From contig JAOSJV010000001.1 in NCBI GenBank assembly GCA_027493935.1, forward strand, positions 1,240,001-1,304,000: 64,000 nt of DNA. Direction: 5' to 3'. Below are positions 48,931-58,457 of this stretch, one piece after another. Below the pieces are notes generated by a model that worked only from the letters and a program-made list of their open reading frames with translations, had not been told where the DNA came from and made no database searches. Each line of letters opens with the position of its first letter. Within the stretch, counting starts at the first letter, position 1. The position numbers and the translations under genes were made by a program. This stretch comes from Burkholderiales bacterium (lineage in GTDB: Bacteria > Pseudomonadota > Gammaproteobacteria > Burkholderiales > SG8-39).

Positions 48931-50210
48931 ATGAATCACACGACGCGACAACTCGCCGCCTACGGGCTGCTCGGCCTGCCGCTCGCCATGGCGGCGCTGC
49001 CGGTGTACGTCCACCTGCCGAAGTTCTACGCCGACGATCTCGGCGTGCCGCTCGCGCTGGTGGGCGCGATTCTGCTCGGGACCCGGCTCGCCGACGCCGT
49101 CTCCGACCCGCTGCTCGGGTATCTCTCGGACCGCGCCGGCCGGCGCACGGCGCTCGTCGCCGGCAGCCTGCCGCTGCTCGCGCTCGGCATGCTCGCGCTG
49201 TTCCACCCGCCGGCCGACCGCGCGCTGCTCGCGCCGTGGCTCGCGGCGGCGCTGCTGGTCACCTATCTAGGCTTCTCGATGGCCACCATCGCCTACCAGG
49301 CGTGGGGCGCGCAGCTCTCGACCGACATCCACGAGCGCACCCGCATCACCGCCGCGCGCGAGATCTTCACGCTGGTGGGCGTGCTCGGCGCGGCGGTCGC
49401 GCCGTCCTTGCTCGGCGGCGAGAACGCGCAGGGTCTCGGCCGGGCGAGCGTGCTTTTCGCGGCGCTGCTCGTCGCATGCGGCGCCGTGACGCTGTACGCC
49501 GCGCCGCGGCCGCTGGCGCGGCGCGCCGACCGCTCGAGCATCCTCGCCGCGATCGGGCTGCCGCTCGCGAACGCGGACTTCCGCGCGCTACTGGTGGTGT
49601 TCGTGCTGTCGGGTATCGCCGCGGCGATCCCCTCGACGCTGGTGCTGTTCTTCATCCAGGACGTGCTGCGCGCGCCGAACCTGACCGCGCTCTTTCTGGT
49701 GCTCTACTTTCTCGCCGGGGCGGCCGGCGTTCCGCTCTGGGTGTGGCTGGCGCGCCGGGCGGGAAGGCGAACGCCTGGCTCGCCGGGATGCTGCTCGCGA
49801 TCGCGGCGTTCGTATGGGCGTATCTGCTCGGTCCGGGCGACGTCGTCGCCTACGGCGTGATCTGCGTGCTCTCGGGCATGGCGCTCGGCGCCGACCTCGC
49901 GCTGCCGCCCTCGCTGCTCGCCGATGTGATCGACCGCGACGCGCGTTCGCGCGCAGGCGCCGCGGCCGAGGGCAGCTACTTCGGCCTCTGGAGCCTCGTC
50001 ACCAAGGCGAATCTCGCGGCCGCGGCCGGGATCGCGCTGCCCGCGCTCGCGTGGCTCGGCTACCAACCGGGCGCGCCGGCCGCAACCGGCGCGCTCTCGT
50101 TCGTCTATTGTGTGCTGCCGTGCGCATTCAAGCTCGGCTCGGCCGCCGTACTGTGGCGCTGGCAGCGCTGCGTCCCGGCCGCCGGCCGGCTCGGCCTGCA
50201 AGGAGATTGA
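48931..50210 (+). CDS. MFS transporter, GPH/MelB-like (MFS_2), one frame break
   Basis: Twelve-helix permease, about 426 residues after repair. N-terminal half: LAAYGLLGLPLAMAALPVYVHLPKFYADDLGVPLALVGAILLGTRLADAVSDPLLGYLSDRAGRRTALV (MelB-like motif DAVSDPLLGYLSDR). C-terminal half after the break: WLAGMLLAIAAFVWAYLLGPGDVVAYGVICVLSGMALGADLALPPSLLADVIDRD. The switch is at GGG 49761-49763, where a base is missing between LARRAG and KANAWLAGM. Substrate unknown; an efflux or lipid-related role fits the operon. ATG 48931. Confidence 0.85.
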
Positions 50211-50214
50211 GCGA

Positions 50215-50744
50215 ATGATCGTACGACTGATCGCCCCTTCGTCGTGCCGCTGCTCTTCGTCGGGTGCACCACCGTGACGCCGGCGGATTACCGCAGCGAG
50301 CGGCCGGCGCTCGACCTGGCGCGCTACTTCGACGGCACGATCGACGGATGGGGCATGGTGCAGGACCGCTCCGGCAAGGTACTGCGGCGCTTCCGCGTCG
50401 TGATCGAGGCGCAGTGGCGCGGAAACGTCGGCACGCTCGACGAGACCTTCGCGTGGTCCGACGGCAAGCAGGAGAAGCGCGTCTGGACGATCACGAAGGT
50501 CGATCAGGACCGCTACACCGGCACCGCGGGCGACGTCGTCGGCACCGCGCAGGGCGAGGCGCAGGGCAATGCGTTACAGTGGCGCTACGTGCTCAGGCTG
50601 CCCCCGGAGCAGGGCGGCTGGGAGGTCGACCTGGACGACTGGATGTATCTCGTCGACGAGCGCACCATGCTCAACCGTTCGGTGATCAGGAAGTTCGGCA
50701 TCCGCTTTGCCGACATCACGATCGCCTTCCGCAAGCGAGGGTGA
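50215..50744 (+). CDS. DUF3833 lipoprotein, one frame break at the leader
   Basis: Family DUF3833, about 176 residues: RPALDLARYFDGTIDGWGMVQDRSGKVLRRFRVVIEAQW, LDETFAWSDGKQEKRVWTI, GEAQGNALQWRYVLRLP, DDWMYLVDERTMLNRSVIRKFGIRFADITIAFRK. The lipoprotein leader MIVRLIAP-FVVPLLFVGC (lipobox LFVGC) needs one extra base at CCCC 50232-50235. With it the start is ATG 50215, which has AAGGAGATTGAGCG just upstream. Without it only an internal GTG (50244) opens the frame. Function unknown; recurrent member of this operon type. Confidence 0.82.
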
Positions 50745-50750
50745 GCAGGC

Positions 50751-51518
50751 GTGGCGATGAACCCCAGGATGCGGGAGTGGCGCGATCAGCGGGTGTGGCT
50801 CGTCGGCGCCTCGAGCGGCATCGGCGCTGCGCTTGCCAAGGCGCTGCTCGCGCGCGGTGCCCGGGTGGCGGCGAGCGCGCGCTCGAAGGACGCGCTCGGC
50901 GCCGTGGTGGGTCGGACCGGGCTCGCGGTCGCGGCCGACGTGACCGAGCCCGAGTCGCTCGCCGCCGCGTACGAGCGCATCCGCGGCGAATGGGGCGGCA
51001 TCGACGTGGTGGCGTATCTCGCCGGCACCTACAAGCCGCAGCGCGCGTGGGATCTGACGGTCGCGGACGCGCGCACGCACGTCGAGGTGAACCTGATGGG
51101 CCTGTATCACGTGCTGCCGCTGGTCTTGCCGGGGTTGCTCGCGCAGAAGCGCGGCGCGATCGCGATCGTCTCCAGCGTCGCCGGCTACCGCGGACTTCCG
51201 AACAGCCTGGCATACGGGCCGACGAAGGCGGCGCTGATCAATCTCGCCGAGGCGCTCTACCTGGATCTCGCGCCGCGTGGGGTCGGCGTGTTCCTGGTGA
51301 ATCCCGGCTTCGTCGAAACGCCGCTCACCGCGCAGAACACGTTCCGGATGCCGGCGATCATCAGCGCCGAGGCGGCCGCCGCCGAGATCCTGCGCGGCTT
51401 TGCGCGCGGCGAGTTCGAGATCCACTTCCCCAAACGGTTCACGCGCATGCTGGCGGCGCTGCGCCACCTGCCCTACGCACTCTACTTCCCGGCCGTGCGC
51501 AAGAGCACCGGCACGTGA
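50751..51518 (+). CDS. Short-chain dehydrogenase of the lipid operon
   Basis: Classical SDR, 255 residues: cofactor loop RVWLVGASSGIGAALAKALLARGARVAASARS, YLAGTYKP, active-site Ser in IVSSVAGYRG, Tyr and Lys in LAYGPTKAALI (Y-x3-K), and FLVNPGFVETPLT. The unusual C-terminal part (IHFPKRFTRMLAALRHLPYALYFP) is hydrophobic and may touch the membrane. GTG start at 50751, 6 bp after the DUF3833 stop; its end overlaps the next gene by 4 bases. Substrate unknown. Intact. Confidence 0.88.
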   Translation: MAMNPRMREWRDQRVWLVGASSGIGAALAKALLARGARVAASARSKDALGAVVGRTGLAVAADVTEPESLAAAYERIRGEWGGIDVVAYLAGTYKPQRAWDLTVADARTHVEVNLMGLYHVLPLVLPGLLAQKRGAIAIVSSVAGYRGLPNSLAYGPTKAALINLAEALYLDLAPRGVGVFLVNPGFVETPLTAQNTFRMPAIISAEAAAAEILRGFARGEFEIHFPKRFTRMLAALRHLPYALYFPAVRKSTGT

Positions 51519-51925
51519 CCCTGGAGGAGATCGTGCGCTGGTTCGAGACGCTGACGCCGGAGTCGGCGCTGCGCGCCGGCGAGGTCTACGCGCCTGCCGC
51601 GCACTTCAAGGATCCGTTCAACGAGGTGCGCGGCGTCGAGGCAATCGCGCGCGTCTTCGCGCACATGTTCGAGCAGGTCGAGGCGCCGCGCTTCGACGTG
51701 ACCGGGCGGTTCACCGGCGCGGGCGAGGCGATGCTGCTGTGGCATTTCACGTTCGGCCCGCCGGGGGAGCGGCGCCGCGTGCGCGGCGCCAGCCATCTCG
51801 TCTTCGCCGCCGACGGGCGCATCGCCCGGCACCGCGACTACTGGGACGTCGCCGAGGAGTTCTACGAGAAGGTGCCGGTCCTCGGCGGCCTGCTGCGCCT
51901 GATCAAGCGGCGGCTGCGCGCTTGA
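51515..51925 (+). CDS. NTF2-like (SnoaL-type) protein of the lipid operon
   Basis: A 136-residue NTF2-fold protein: LEEIVRWFETLTPESALRAGEVYAPAAHFKDPFNEVRGVEAIARVFAHMFEQVEAPRFDVTGRF, then HLVFAADGRIARHRDYWDVAEEFYEKVPVLGGLLRLIKRRL. The AHFKDPFNEVRG and HRDYWD motifs are usual for the member that closes this gene set. GTG start at 51515 overlapping the SDR stop. Last plus-strand gene before the convergent BON gene. Intact. Confidence 0.85.
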   Translation: MTLEEIVRWFETLTPESALRAGEVYAPAAHFKDPFNEVRGVEAIARVFAHMFEQVEAPRFDVTGRFTGAGEAMLLWHFTFGPPGERRRVRGASHLVFAADGRIARHRDYWDVAEEFYEKVPVLGGLLRLIKRRLRA

Positions 51926-51946
51926 GGCGCGCCGCCCGGCGCCGCA

Positions 51947-52546
51947 TCACTTGGGTGCCGGCGCTTTCGCCGCCGGCTCCGCAATGTACTCGAAGGCGCG
52001 CACGACCCGCTTCACGCCGCCGGTCGTGCGCGCGATGCGGGTCGCGTGCGCGGCCTCGCGCTCGGTCACGATGCCCATCAGGTACACCACGCCGGCCTCG
52101 GTGACGACCTTGACGTGCAGCGGATTGATCTTCTCGTGCTCGCCGACCAGGCGCGCCTTGACGTTGCTGGTCACGTAGCTGTCGCTTGCGCGCGCCGAGA
52201 GCGCGCTCGGCGCGCCGACCGCCAACTCGTTGATCACGCTCTTGACGTCGGGCACGCCGGCCGCGATGCGCTCGACCTCGCTGCGGATCGCCTCGGTCAG
52301 CGCCTCGCCGGTGAGCAGCACGTGGCGGTTGTAGCTCGTCGCGTTGACGTGCGCCCGGTCGCCGAACTTCTCGCGGACCCGGTTCTGCACCGCCCACTCG
52401 ATGCGCTCGTCGCTCGCCATCACGTCCGGCTGCCGGCGGTCGGCGGCGACCGCCACGCCGGTGGCCGCACCGGTCACGGCGACCGCCGCGCATCCCGAGA
52501 CGAGCGCCGCGGCCAGCGCCGCGACGACAATTCTGCTTGTCTTCAT
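51947..52546 (-). CDS. BON-domain lipoprotein (DolP/OsmY-like)
   Basis: Outer-membrane-type lipoprotein of 199 residues: leader MKTSRIVVAALAAALVSGC with a lipobox (LVSGC), then two BON domains (DERIEWAVQNRVREKFGDRAHVNATSYNRHVLLTGEALTEAIRSEVERIAAGVPDVKSVINEL and SDSYVTSNVKARLVGEHEKINPLHVKVVTEAGVVYLMGIVTEREAAHATRIARTTGGVKRVVRAFEYI). BON domains bind anionic phospholipid. ATG 52546 chosen for the leader; the longer frame upstream lacks a signal. It lies 20 bp after the SIS gene, the usual betaproteobacterial order. Confidence 0.9.
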   Translation of the reverse strand: MKTSRIVVAALAAALVSGCAAVAVTGAATGVAVAADRRQPDVMASDERIEWAVQNRVREKFGDRAHVNATSYNRHVLLTGEALTEAIRSEVERIAAGVPDVKSVINELAVGAPSALSARASDSYVTSNVKARLVGEHEKINPLHVKVVTEAGVVYLMGIVTEREAAHATRIARTTGGVKRVVRAFEYIAEPAAKAPAPK

Positions 52547-52566
52547 GCGCTTCGCTCCGATCACGT

Positions 52567-53256
<690 letters not shown>

Positions 53257-53280
53257 CTATACCGGCCGCGCGACGCGGAC

Positions 53281-53646
53281 CTACTCGGTGAAGGCATCAC
53301 GGATCCACTCGACGCGCGCGGCATCGAGCCGGTCGAGCAGTACCACGTCGCACCGGCACGGCGTGTCGGGCGCACGCGCGAGGAAGTGGCGGGCGGCGGC
53401 GAGCACGCGCGCGCGCTTGCGCGCGTCGATGCTCTCGGCGGCGCCGCCGTGGCGCGCATCGCTGCGCAGCCGCACCTCGACGAAGACGAGCATCGCGCCG
53501 TCGCGCGCGACGAGGTCGATCTCGCCGCGGCGGCAGCGGTAGTTGCGCGCGACGATGGCAAGCCCGCGCGCCTCGAGAAAGCGCGCGGCGAGCGTCTCGG
53601 CGGCGCGCCCGGCCGCAGCGCGATCAGGCGAGTGCCCGGCGCTCAC
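53281..53646 (-). CDS. yraN: UPF0102 endonuclease-like protein YraN
   Basis: A 121-residue restriction-endonuclease-fold protein: AAETLAARFLEARGLAIVARNYRCRRGEIDLVARDGAMLVFVEVRLRSDARHGGAAESIDARKRARVLAAARHFLA. The GEIDLVA...FVEVR core carries the putative PD-(D/E)xK residues. GTG start (53644-53646) overlaps the lpoA-like stop. Function unproven. The 123 bp between it and the SIS gene hold no gene. Confidence 0.92.
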   Translation of the reverse strand: MSAGHSPDRAAAGRAAETLAARFLEARGLAIVARNYRCRRGEIDLVARDGAMLVFVEVRLRSDARHGGAAESIDARKRARVLAAARHFLARAPDTPCRCDVVLLDRLDAARVEWIRDAFTE

Positions 53647-54716
53647 TCGAGCGGGACGGCGACGCCGGCGCGGAACGTCGCCGCGTGCGGCTCGCGCGTG
53701 ATCGAGTTGGGCGGTGCGAGGCGGATGCGTCCGGTCACTCCGTCGATCTCCGCCGAGCGCGTGCCCTCGGCGAGCGCGGCGGCGATGCGGAAGGCGTCGA
53801 TGCCGAGCGCGAACAGCCGCTCGAGATCGCCGCCGAGCCCGGGCGGGCGCGGATAGGCCGCCACCGCGCGATCGTCCGGCCGCAGCAGCCACGGCATCTC
53901 GACGAACCGGACGCCGGCGAGGTCGAGTGCGCCGACCCGCGCCGTGCCGCTCGAATTCACCTGCGAAGTCGAGAAGATGAGCGCCTGATTGCCGAGATAG
54001 GGACGCAGCGCCGCCGCGCGCCCCGGATCGGCGGCCATGAACACGGCCTCGGCGGGCTTGGCCGCGATCCGGTCCCGCAGCGCGACGAGGTCGGCTTCCT
54101 GCGGCACCTCGTAGATTTCGGTGAGATTACCGCCGAGCCGGAGCCACTCGTCGACGAATGCTGCAGTCGAGCGGCGCGCGAGCGGGGTCTGCGTGCCGAC
54201 CACCGCCACAGTGCGCAGGCCCTGGCGCCAGACGAGCCGGGCGACCACGCGCGCCTCGGCGTCGAGCGCGAGGCCGAACGCGAAGAACCGCGGCGGCAGC
54301 GTCACCTCGGCGTCGGGCTGGTTGAGCGCGACGACCGGCGGCCCCTCGCGCGCAACACCGCCGCGCGCGAGCGCGGCGACGCCCGCGCGGGTCATCGGCC
54401 CGATGACCGCGCGAGCGCCGGCGACGATCGCCGATTCGTAGGCCTGCACGACGCGCGCGGGCGACGCATCGGTGTGCCAGAGCTGGATCGCATAGCGGCC
54501 GCCCGAGACCCGGTTCGCGGTCTCGACGCCCTGGCGCACGGCCTCCGCTGCGGCGCCGAGCTCCGGCGCGTAGAACGGCAGCACCAGCGCGATCGCCCGC
54601 TTGCCGCCGGCGGCGTCGCTTGCCGGAATGCCCTGCGCCGCGCACAATGCCGCGCTCGAGCAGACGACGGCGACGAGCAGGTCAAAGACGCGACGCAGGC
54701 AATGCGCGGGCAGCAT
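53643..54716 (-). CDS. Penicillin-binding protein activator, LpoA/LppC family (short form)
   Basis: A 357-residue periplasmic protein with a signal peptide (RRVFDLLVAVVCSSAALCAAQG) and the LppC periplasmic-binding-like domain: RAIALVLPFYAPELGAAAEAVRQGVETA, VIGPMTRAGVAALARGG, PPVVALNQPDAE, FFAFGLALDAEARVVARLVWRQGLRTVAVVG, AVFMAADPGRAAALRPYLGNQALIFSTSQVN. It corresponds to the C-terminal domain of enterobacterial LpoA; the N-terminal TPR domain is absent, as usual outside gammaproteobacteria. No clear lipobox Cys is seen. Its ATG overlaps the divergent rsmI start region by 15 bases. Intact. Confidence 0.87.
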   Translation of the reverse strand: MLPAHCLRRVFDLLVAVVCSSAALCAAQGIPASDAAGGKRAIALVLPFYAPELGAAAEAVRQGVETANRVSGGRYAIQLWHTDASPARVVQAYESAIVAGARAVIGPMTRAGVAALARGGVAREGPPVVALNQPDAEVTLPPRFFAFGLALDAEARVVARLVWRQGLRTVAVVGTQTPLARRSTAAFVDEWLRLGGNLTEIYEVPQEADLVALRDRIAAKPAEAVFMAADPGRAAALRPYLGNQALIFSTSQVNSSGTARVGALDLAGVRFVEMPWLLRPDDRAVAAYPRPPGLGGDLERLFALGIDAFRIAAALAEGTRSAEIDGVTGRIRLAPPNSITREPHAATFRAGVAVPLE

Positions 54717-55596
54717 CGGGAGGCCGGGGGCAGGGGCGCGAGCAGCAGCGGTCGATTATATGTGGTCGCCACGCCGATCGGGAACCTGGCCGACGTCAGC
54801 GCTGCGCGCGCTCGAGGTGCTGCGCGCGGTGGACGTAGTCTGCGCCGAAGACACGCGCACCACCCGGAACCTGCTTCGTCATCACGGTATCGCCGGACGC
54901 CTGAGGGCGGTCCATGCGCACAACGAGGCGCGCGCGGCGCGCGAGATCGTGGACCTGCTCGCCGAGGGGCGCGACGTCGCGCTGGTGAGCGATGCCGGGA
55001 CGCCCGGAATCTCCGATCCCGGCGCGCTCGTCGTCGCGGCGGTGCGCACCGCGGGCTTCGCCGTCGTGCCGGTGCCGGGTGCGAGCGCGCTTGCCGCGAT
55101 GCTCTCCGTGTCGGGCCTGCAAGGGCCCTTTGCGTTCGTCGGCTTTCTGCCCGCACGGTCGGTGGCGCGGCGTTCCGCGCTTGACGCGTGGCGCCGGTTT
55201 CCGCACGCGCTGGTGGTCTACGAGGCGCCGCACCGGATCGTCGACTGTGTCGTCGATCTCGCCGGCGTCCTCGGCGGCAGGCGGCGGATCGTCATTGGCC
55301 GCGAGCTCACCAAGCACTTCGAGTCGGTACACGAGTGCGCGCTCGCCGCGGCGGCGGAGTGGCTAAGCTCCGACCCCGACCGCCAGCGCGGCGAGTTCGT
55401 CCTCGTGGTGTCGGCCGCGCCGCCGGGCGGGGAGGGCGCGCGAGAGGCGGTACCGGCCGAAGCGCGGCGCGTGCTGGCGGTGCTGCTCGCCGAGCTGCCG
55501 GTGCGAAGCGCCGTACGCCTCGCCGCCGAGATCACCCGCGCGCCGCGCAACGCGCTCTACGCCATCGCGCTCGAGCAACGCCGCGCGGGATCGTGA
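54702..55596 (+). CDS. rsmI: 16S rRNA (cytidine1402-2'-O)-methyltransferase RsmI
   Basis: SAM-dependent 2'-O-methyltransferase for C1402 of 16S rRNA, about 298 residues. N-terminal GRLYVVATPIGNLADVS is in one frame. The rest (LRALEVLRAVDVVCAEDTRTTRNLLRHHGI, VHAHNEARAAREIV, VALVSDAGTPGISDPGALVV, VPGASALAAMLSVSGL, FAFVGFLPARSVARR, YEAPHRIVDCVVDL, GRELTKHFESVH) is in another. The switch is near 54801, one base too many between DVS and LRAL. The start is probably ATG 54702, the only ATG in frame with GRLYVV, overlapping the start of the divergent lpoA-like gene. Confidence 0.9.
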
Positions 55597-55612
55597 AACA
55601 ATCCGCCCCGCG

Positions 55613-56648
55613 ATGACCGACATCCTGACCCTGATCCGGCCCGACGATTGGCACCTGCACCTGCGCGACGGCCCCGCGCTGGCGGCCGTGCTGCCGCACA
55701 CGGTGCGGCAGTTCGCGCGGGCGATCGTGATGCCGAACCTGAAGCCTCCGGTCACTACGGTCGCGGCCGCCGCCGCGTACCGCGAGCGGATCCTGCGGGC
55801 GCTGCCCGCAGGCGCGCGGTTCGAGCCGCTGATGACGCTGTACCTCACCGACAATACTGCGCCCGCCGAGATCGCCGGGGCGCGCGCGAGCGGCTTTGTA
55901 CACGCGGTGAAGTACTACCCGGCGGGCGCGACCACGAACGCGGATTCCGGCGTGACGCGGCTCGAGCGCGCGTTTCCGGCGCTCGCGGCAATGGAGGCGC
56001 ACGATCTGCCGCTGTTGGTCCACGGCGAGGCGACCGGCCCCGAGGTCGACGTGTTCGACCGCGAAGCCGTCTTCCTCGACACCGTGCTCGCCGAGATCGT
56101 GCGACGGTTTCCCGGTCTGCGCGTCGTGCTCGAGCACGTGACCACGCGCGACGGCGTTGAGTTCGTCGAGTCGGCCGGCCCGCGCGTCGGCGCGACGATC
56201 ACCGCGCACCATCTCCTGTACAACCGCAACGCGCTCTTCGAGGGCGGGCTGCGCCCGCACCGGTACTGCCTGCCGGTGATCAAGCGCGAGCAGCACCGCC
56301 GGGCGCTCGTCGCGGCGGCGACCGGCGGCAACCCGAAGTTCTTCCTCGGCACCGACAGCGCGCCGCATCCGCGCGGCGAGAAGGAGTCCGACTGCGGCTG
56401 CGCCGGCTGCTTCACCGCGCACGCCGCACTCGAGCTCTACGCCGAGGCATTCGAGGCCGCGGGCGCGCTCGACCGCCTCGAGGCGTTCGCGAGCCTGCAC
56501 GGACCGGACTTCTACCGGTTGCCGCGCAACACCGCGCGGATCACGCTCGCCAAGGCGCCGCAGGACGTGGCGCGCGAGCTGCCGTTCGGCGGCCAGACGA
56601 GTGGTGCCGCTGCGCGCCGGCGAACGGCTCGCCTGGCGGCTCGCGTGA
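55613..56648 (+). CDS. pyrC: Dihydroorotase PyrC
   Basis: Third step of pyrimidine synthesis, class II dihydroorotase of about 344 residues. Metal motif DDWHLHLRDG, FARAIVMPNLKPPVTT, carboxylated Lys in GFVHAVKYYPAGATTNADSGV, LLVHGEATGPEVDVFDREAVF, VLEHVTTRDGVEFV, TITAHHLLYNRNALFEGGLRPHRYCLPVIKRE, FFLGTDSAPHPRGEKE. Near the end, one base too many (A at 56600) turns GGQTVVPLRAGERLAWRLA-stop into a read-through. With the correction it stops at 56648 and overlaps the next GTG. Confidence 0.94.
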
Positions 56649-57503
56649 GCGCGGCCGCCCGTGCGAACGCCGCCGCGCCGGCGTGGGATCGTGCGACGCT
56701 GCTCGCATCGCCGTGGCTGGGCGCGCTGCGCGGGGTACTGCGCGCGCTGCCCGCCGAGCGCTTCCCGACGCGGGCCGAGCTGAGCGCGCTGGCGGCGGCG
56801 CGCGGCGTGACGAGCGGCGGCGGCGCACCGATCGCCTTCGTCGCTCCGGAGGCGGGGCCGCTCGCGCGCGCTCGATGCGCAGTACGAGGTGCGCATCTAC
56901 CGCACCGGCGAGGTGCCGACGCGCGAGCTCAGCTGGCACGATCTCTTCAATGCGCTCGTCTGGCTTGCGTTCCCGCGCACGAAGGCGATGCTGAACCGGC
57001 GGCACGACCGGGCGCTGCGCGAGGCGCCGCACGCGCACCGCGCAGGCGCTCGCGGCATTGGGCGTGACGTGCTGACATTGTTCGACGAGGGCGGCATGCT
57101 GGTTGCGTGCGCCGATGCGAAGCTCGCCGCGCTGCTGCGCGCGTTCCGGTGGAAGGAGCTGTTCTGGGTCCGCCGCGCGGAGGTCGCTGCGGGCATGCGT
57201 TTTCACCTCTTCGGGCACGCGATCTGCGAGCGGTCGCTCGCGCCGTTCCGCGGCGTGGCCGCCAAGGCGCTCGTGTTCGCGGCCACGCCGGACGATCTTG
57301 CGATGCCGGCGGAGGCGCAGGTGGCGCTGGCCGACGCGTACGCGGCCGGCTATTTCGGCCGCCCCGAGTCACTCGCATCGACGCGGCTCCTGGCGCCGCT
57401 CCCGGTGCTGGGCATTCCCGGTTGGGTGGCGGCGAACGCGGACCCGGCCTACTACGACGACGTGACGCAGTTCCGTCCCGGCCGGCGCGCTCCCGGGCCC
57501 TGA
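56645..57503 (+). CDS. DUF3025 protein, one frame break
   Basis: About 285 residues of the DUF3025 family, usual downstream of pyrC in betaproteobacteria. N-terminal part (APAWDRATLLASPWLGALRGVLRALPAERFPTRAELSALAAARGV) and the conserved core (YEVRIYRTGEVPTRELSWHDLFNALVWLAFPRTKAMLNRRH, FDEGGMLVACADAKLAALLRAFRWKELFW, FHLFGHAICERSLAPFRGVAAKALV, LPVLGIPGWVAANADPAYYDD) are in different frames. The switch is near 56868, before LDAQYEVRIY. GTG start 56645 overlapping the pyrC stop. Function unknown. Confidence 0.85.
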
Positions 57504-57630
57504 GCCGGTCGCGAGGACAGCCGCGCAAGCGGGGCGCGATTGCAATTCCCGCCTGCCAGGACTACGTGGCCCGCGCGAAGGCCTCGGGCGACCCAGGGCG
57601 CGGCGCAACCGTGCGTGCGGGCGAGCACAA

Positions 57631-57656
57631 TAAAAAGCCCCGCACGAGCGGGGCTT
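57631..57656 (-). terminator. Intrinsic terminator on the minus strand
   Basis: Stem AAGCCCCGC / GCGGGGCTT (57635-57643 and 57648-57656) with loop ACGA; read on the minus strand it ends in TTTTTA. The T-run is on the minus-strand side only, so it points away from DUF3025 and suggests a minus-strand transcript from the right. It could still stop plus-strand transcripts weakly. The rest of the 57,504-57,856 gap shows no gene. Confidence 0.65.
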
Positions 57657-57784
57657 CGGGCGCTGGGGCATGGCCCCGGAGAACGCCCTGTGCCGTGAGA
57701 ACGGCACTCGTTGGCGAAGCAAATGCTTCGCAAGGGACGCGCACCCGCCCGCCCGTCTTGCAGAACCGCGCTTGCGAGCTACGC
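57631..57784 (-). ncRNA. Candidate small RNA opposite to and upstream of rnpB
   Basis: On the minus strand a promoter-like pair (TTGCAT 57814-57819, 17-bp spacer, TAGAAA 57791-57796) would start a transcript near 57784. It would contain two hairpins (GCGAAGC-ATTT-GCTTCGC at about 57713-57730; TGCCGT-TCTC-ACGGCA at about 57692-57707) and end at a good intrinsic terminator (57631-57656). Length about 150 nt. No convincing protein in any frame. No known RNA family recognised; identity open. Confidence 0.35.
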
Positions 57785-57856
57785 ACTTTCTTTCTAGCGC
57801 ACCGCACGTCCGAATGCAAGTCGCGCATGCGGCCGGTTTGGCGCCGCGGCGGCGAC

Positions 57857-57885
57857 TTGGAGACGCAGTGGCTGCTTGCTATCAT
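57857..57885 (+). promoter_or_regulatory. Promoter of rnpB
   Basis: TTGGAG (57857-57862), 17-bp spacer, TATCAT (57880-57885). The predicted start near 57892 coincides with the 5' end of RNase P RNA deduced from its P1 helix. Confidence 0.65.
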
Positions 57886-57892
57886 TGTGCCT

Positions 57893-58382
57893 GGAGTTGG
57901 CCAGGCAGTCGCTGCGTACGCTCCGGCGTGCGCAGAGGAAAGTCCGGGCTCCACAGAGCAGGGTGCCGGCTAACGGCCGGGCGCCGTGAGGCGACGGAAA
58001 GTGCAACAGAAAACACACCGCCGCCGCGGATCGGATTGCGTGGCCGCCGCGCGAGCGGCGGTCGCGGTCTCCCAGGCGGGTGGGCGCCGCGAGGCGCGTG
58101 CCCGAGGTCCGGGGCGGCAAGGGTGAAATGGTGCCCCGCCCGCGTGGGCGGGGGGCGGCGCGATTGGGCGCGCCGTCGGTAAGAGCGCACCGCGGTCCTG
58201 GAGACAGGGCTGGCTGGCAAACCCCACCCGGAGCAAGACCGAATAGGCAGGTGCCCGAGGGCTGCTCGCCCGATGCCTGCGGGTTGGTCGCTCGAGCCCC
58301 GAGGAAACTCAGGGCCCAGAGGAATGGCTGCCGGGGCGCCGCGAGGCGCCGGACAGAACCCGGCTTATCGGCCGACTCCAAC
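57893..58382 (+). ncRNA. rnpB: RNase P RNA, bacterial class A
   Basis: Catalytic RNA of tRNA 5' processing. Conserved elements in order: AGAGGAAAGTCCGGGCTCC (57934-57952), CAGGGTGCCGGCTAACGGCCGG, GAAAGTGCAACAGAAA, GAGCAAGACCGAATAGG (near 58230), GAGGAAACTC and ACAGAACCCGGCTTATCGGCC. The ends pair as P1 (GGAGTTGGCC at 57893 with GGCCGACTCC near 58370). About 490 nt, longer than the usual 350-400, with GC-rich enlarged helices between about 58030 and 58200. End chosen from P1 pairing. Confidence 0.95.
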
Positions 58383-58457
58383 TTTTGTCCGCGCCGCGCG
58401 GTGCGGCGCGGCGCGCGCAGTGCGGCGGCGGTGCGTGCGGCGGCGCCGAGGGAGCGT

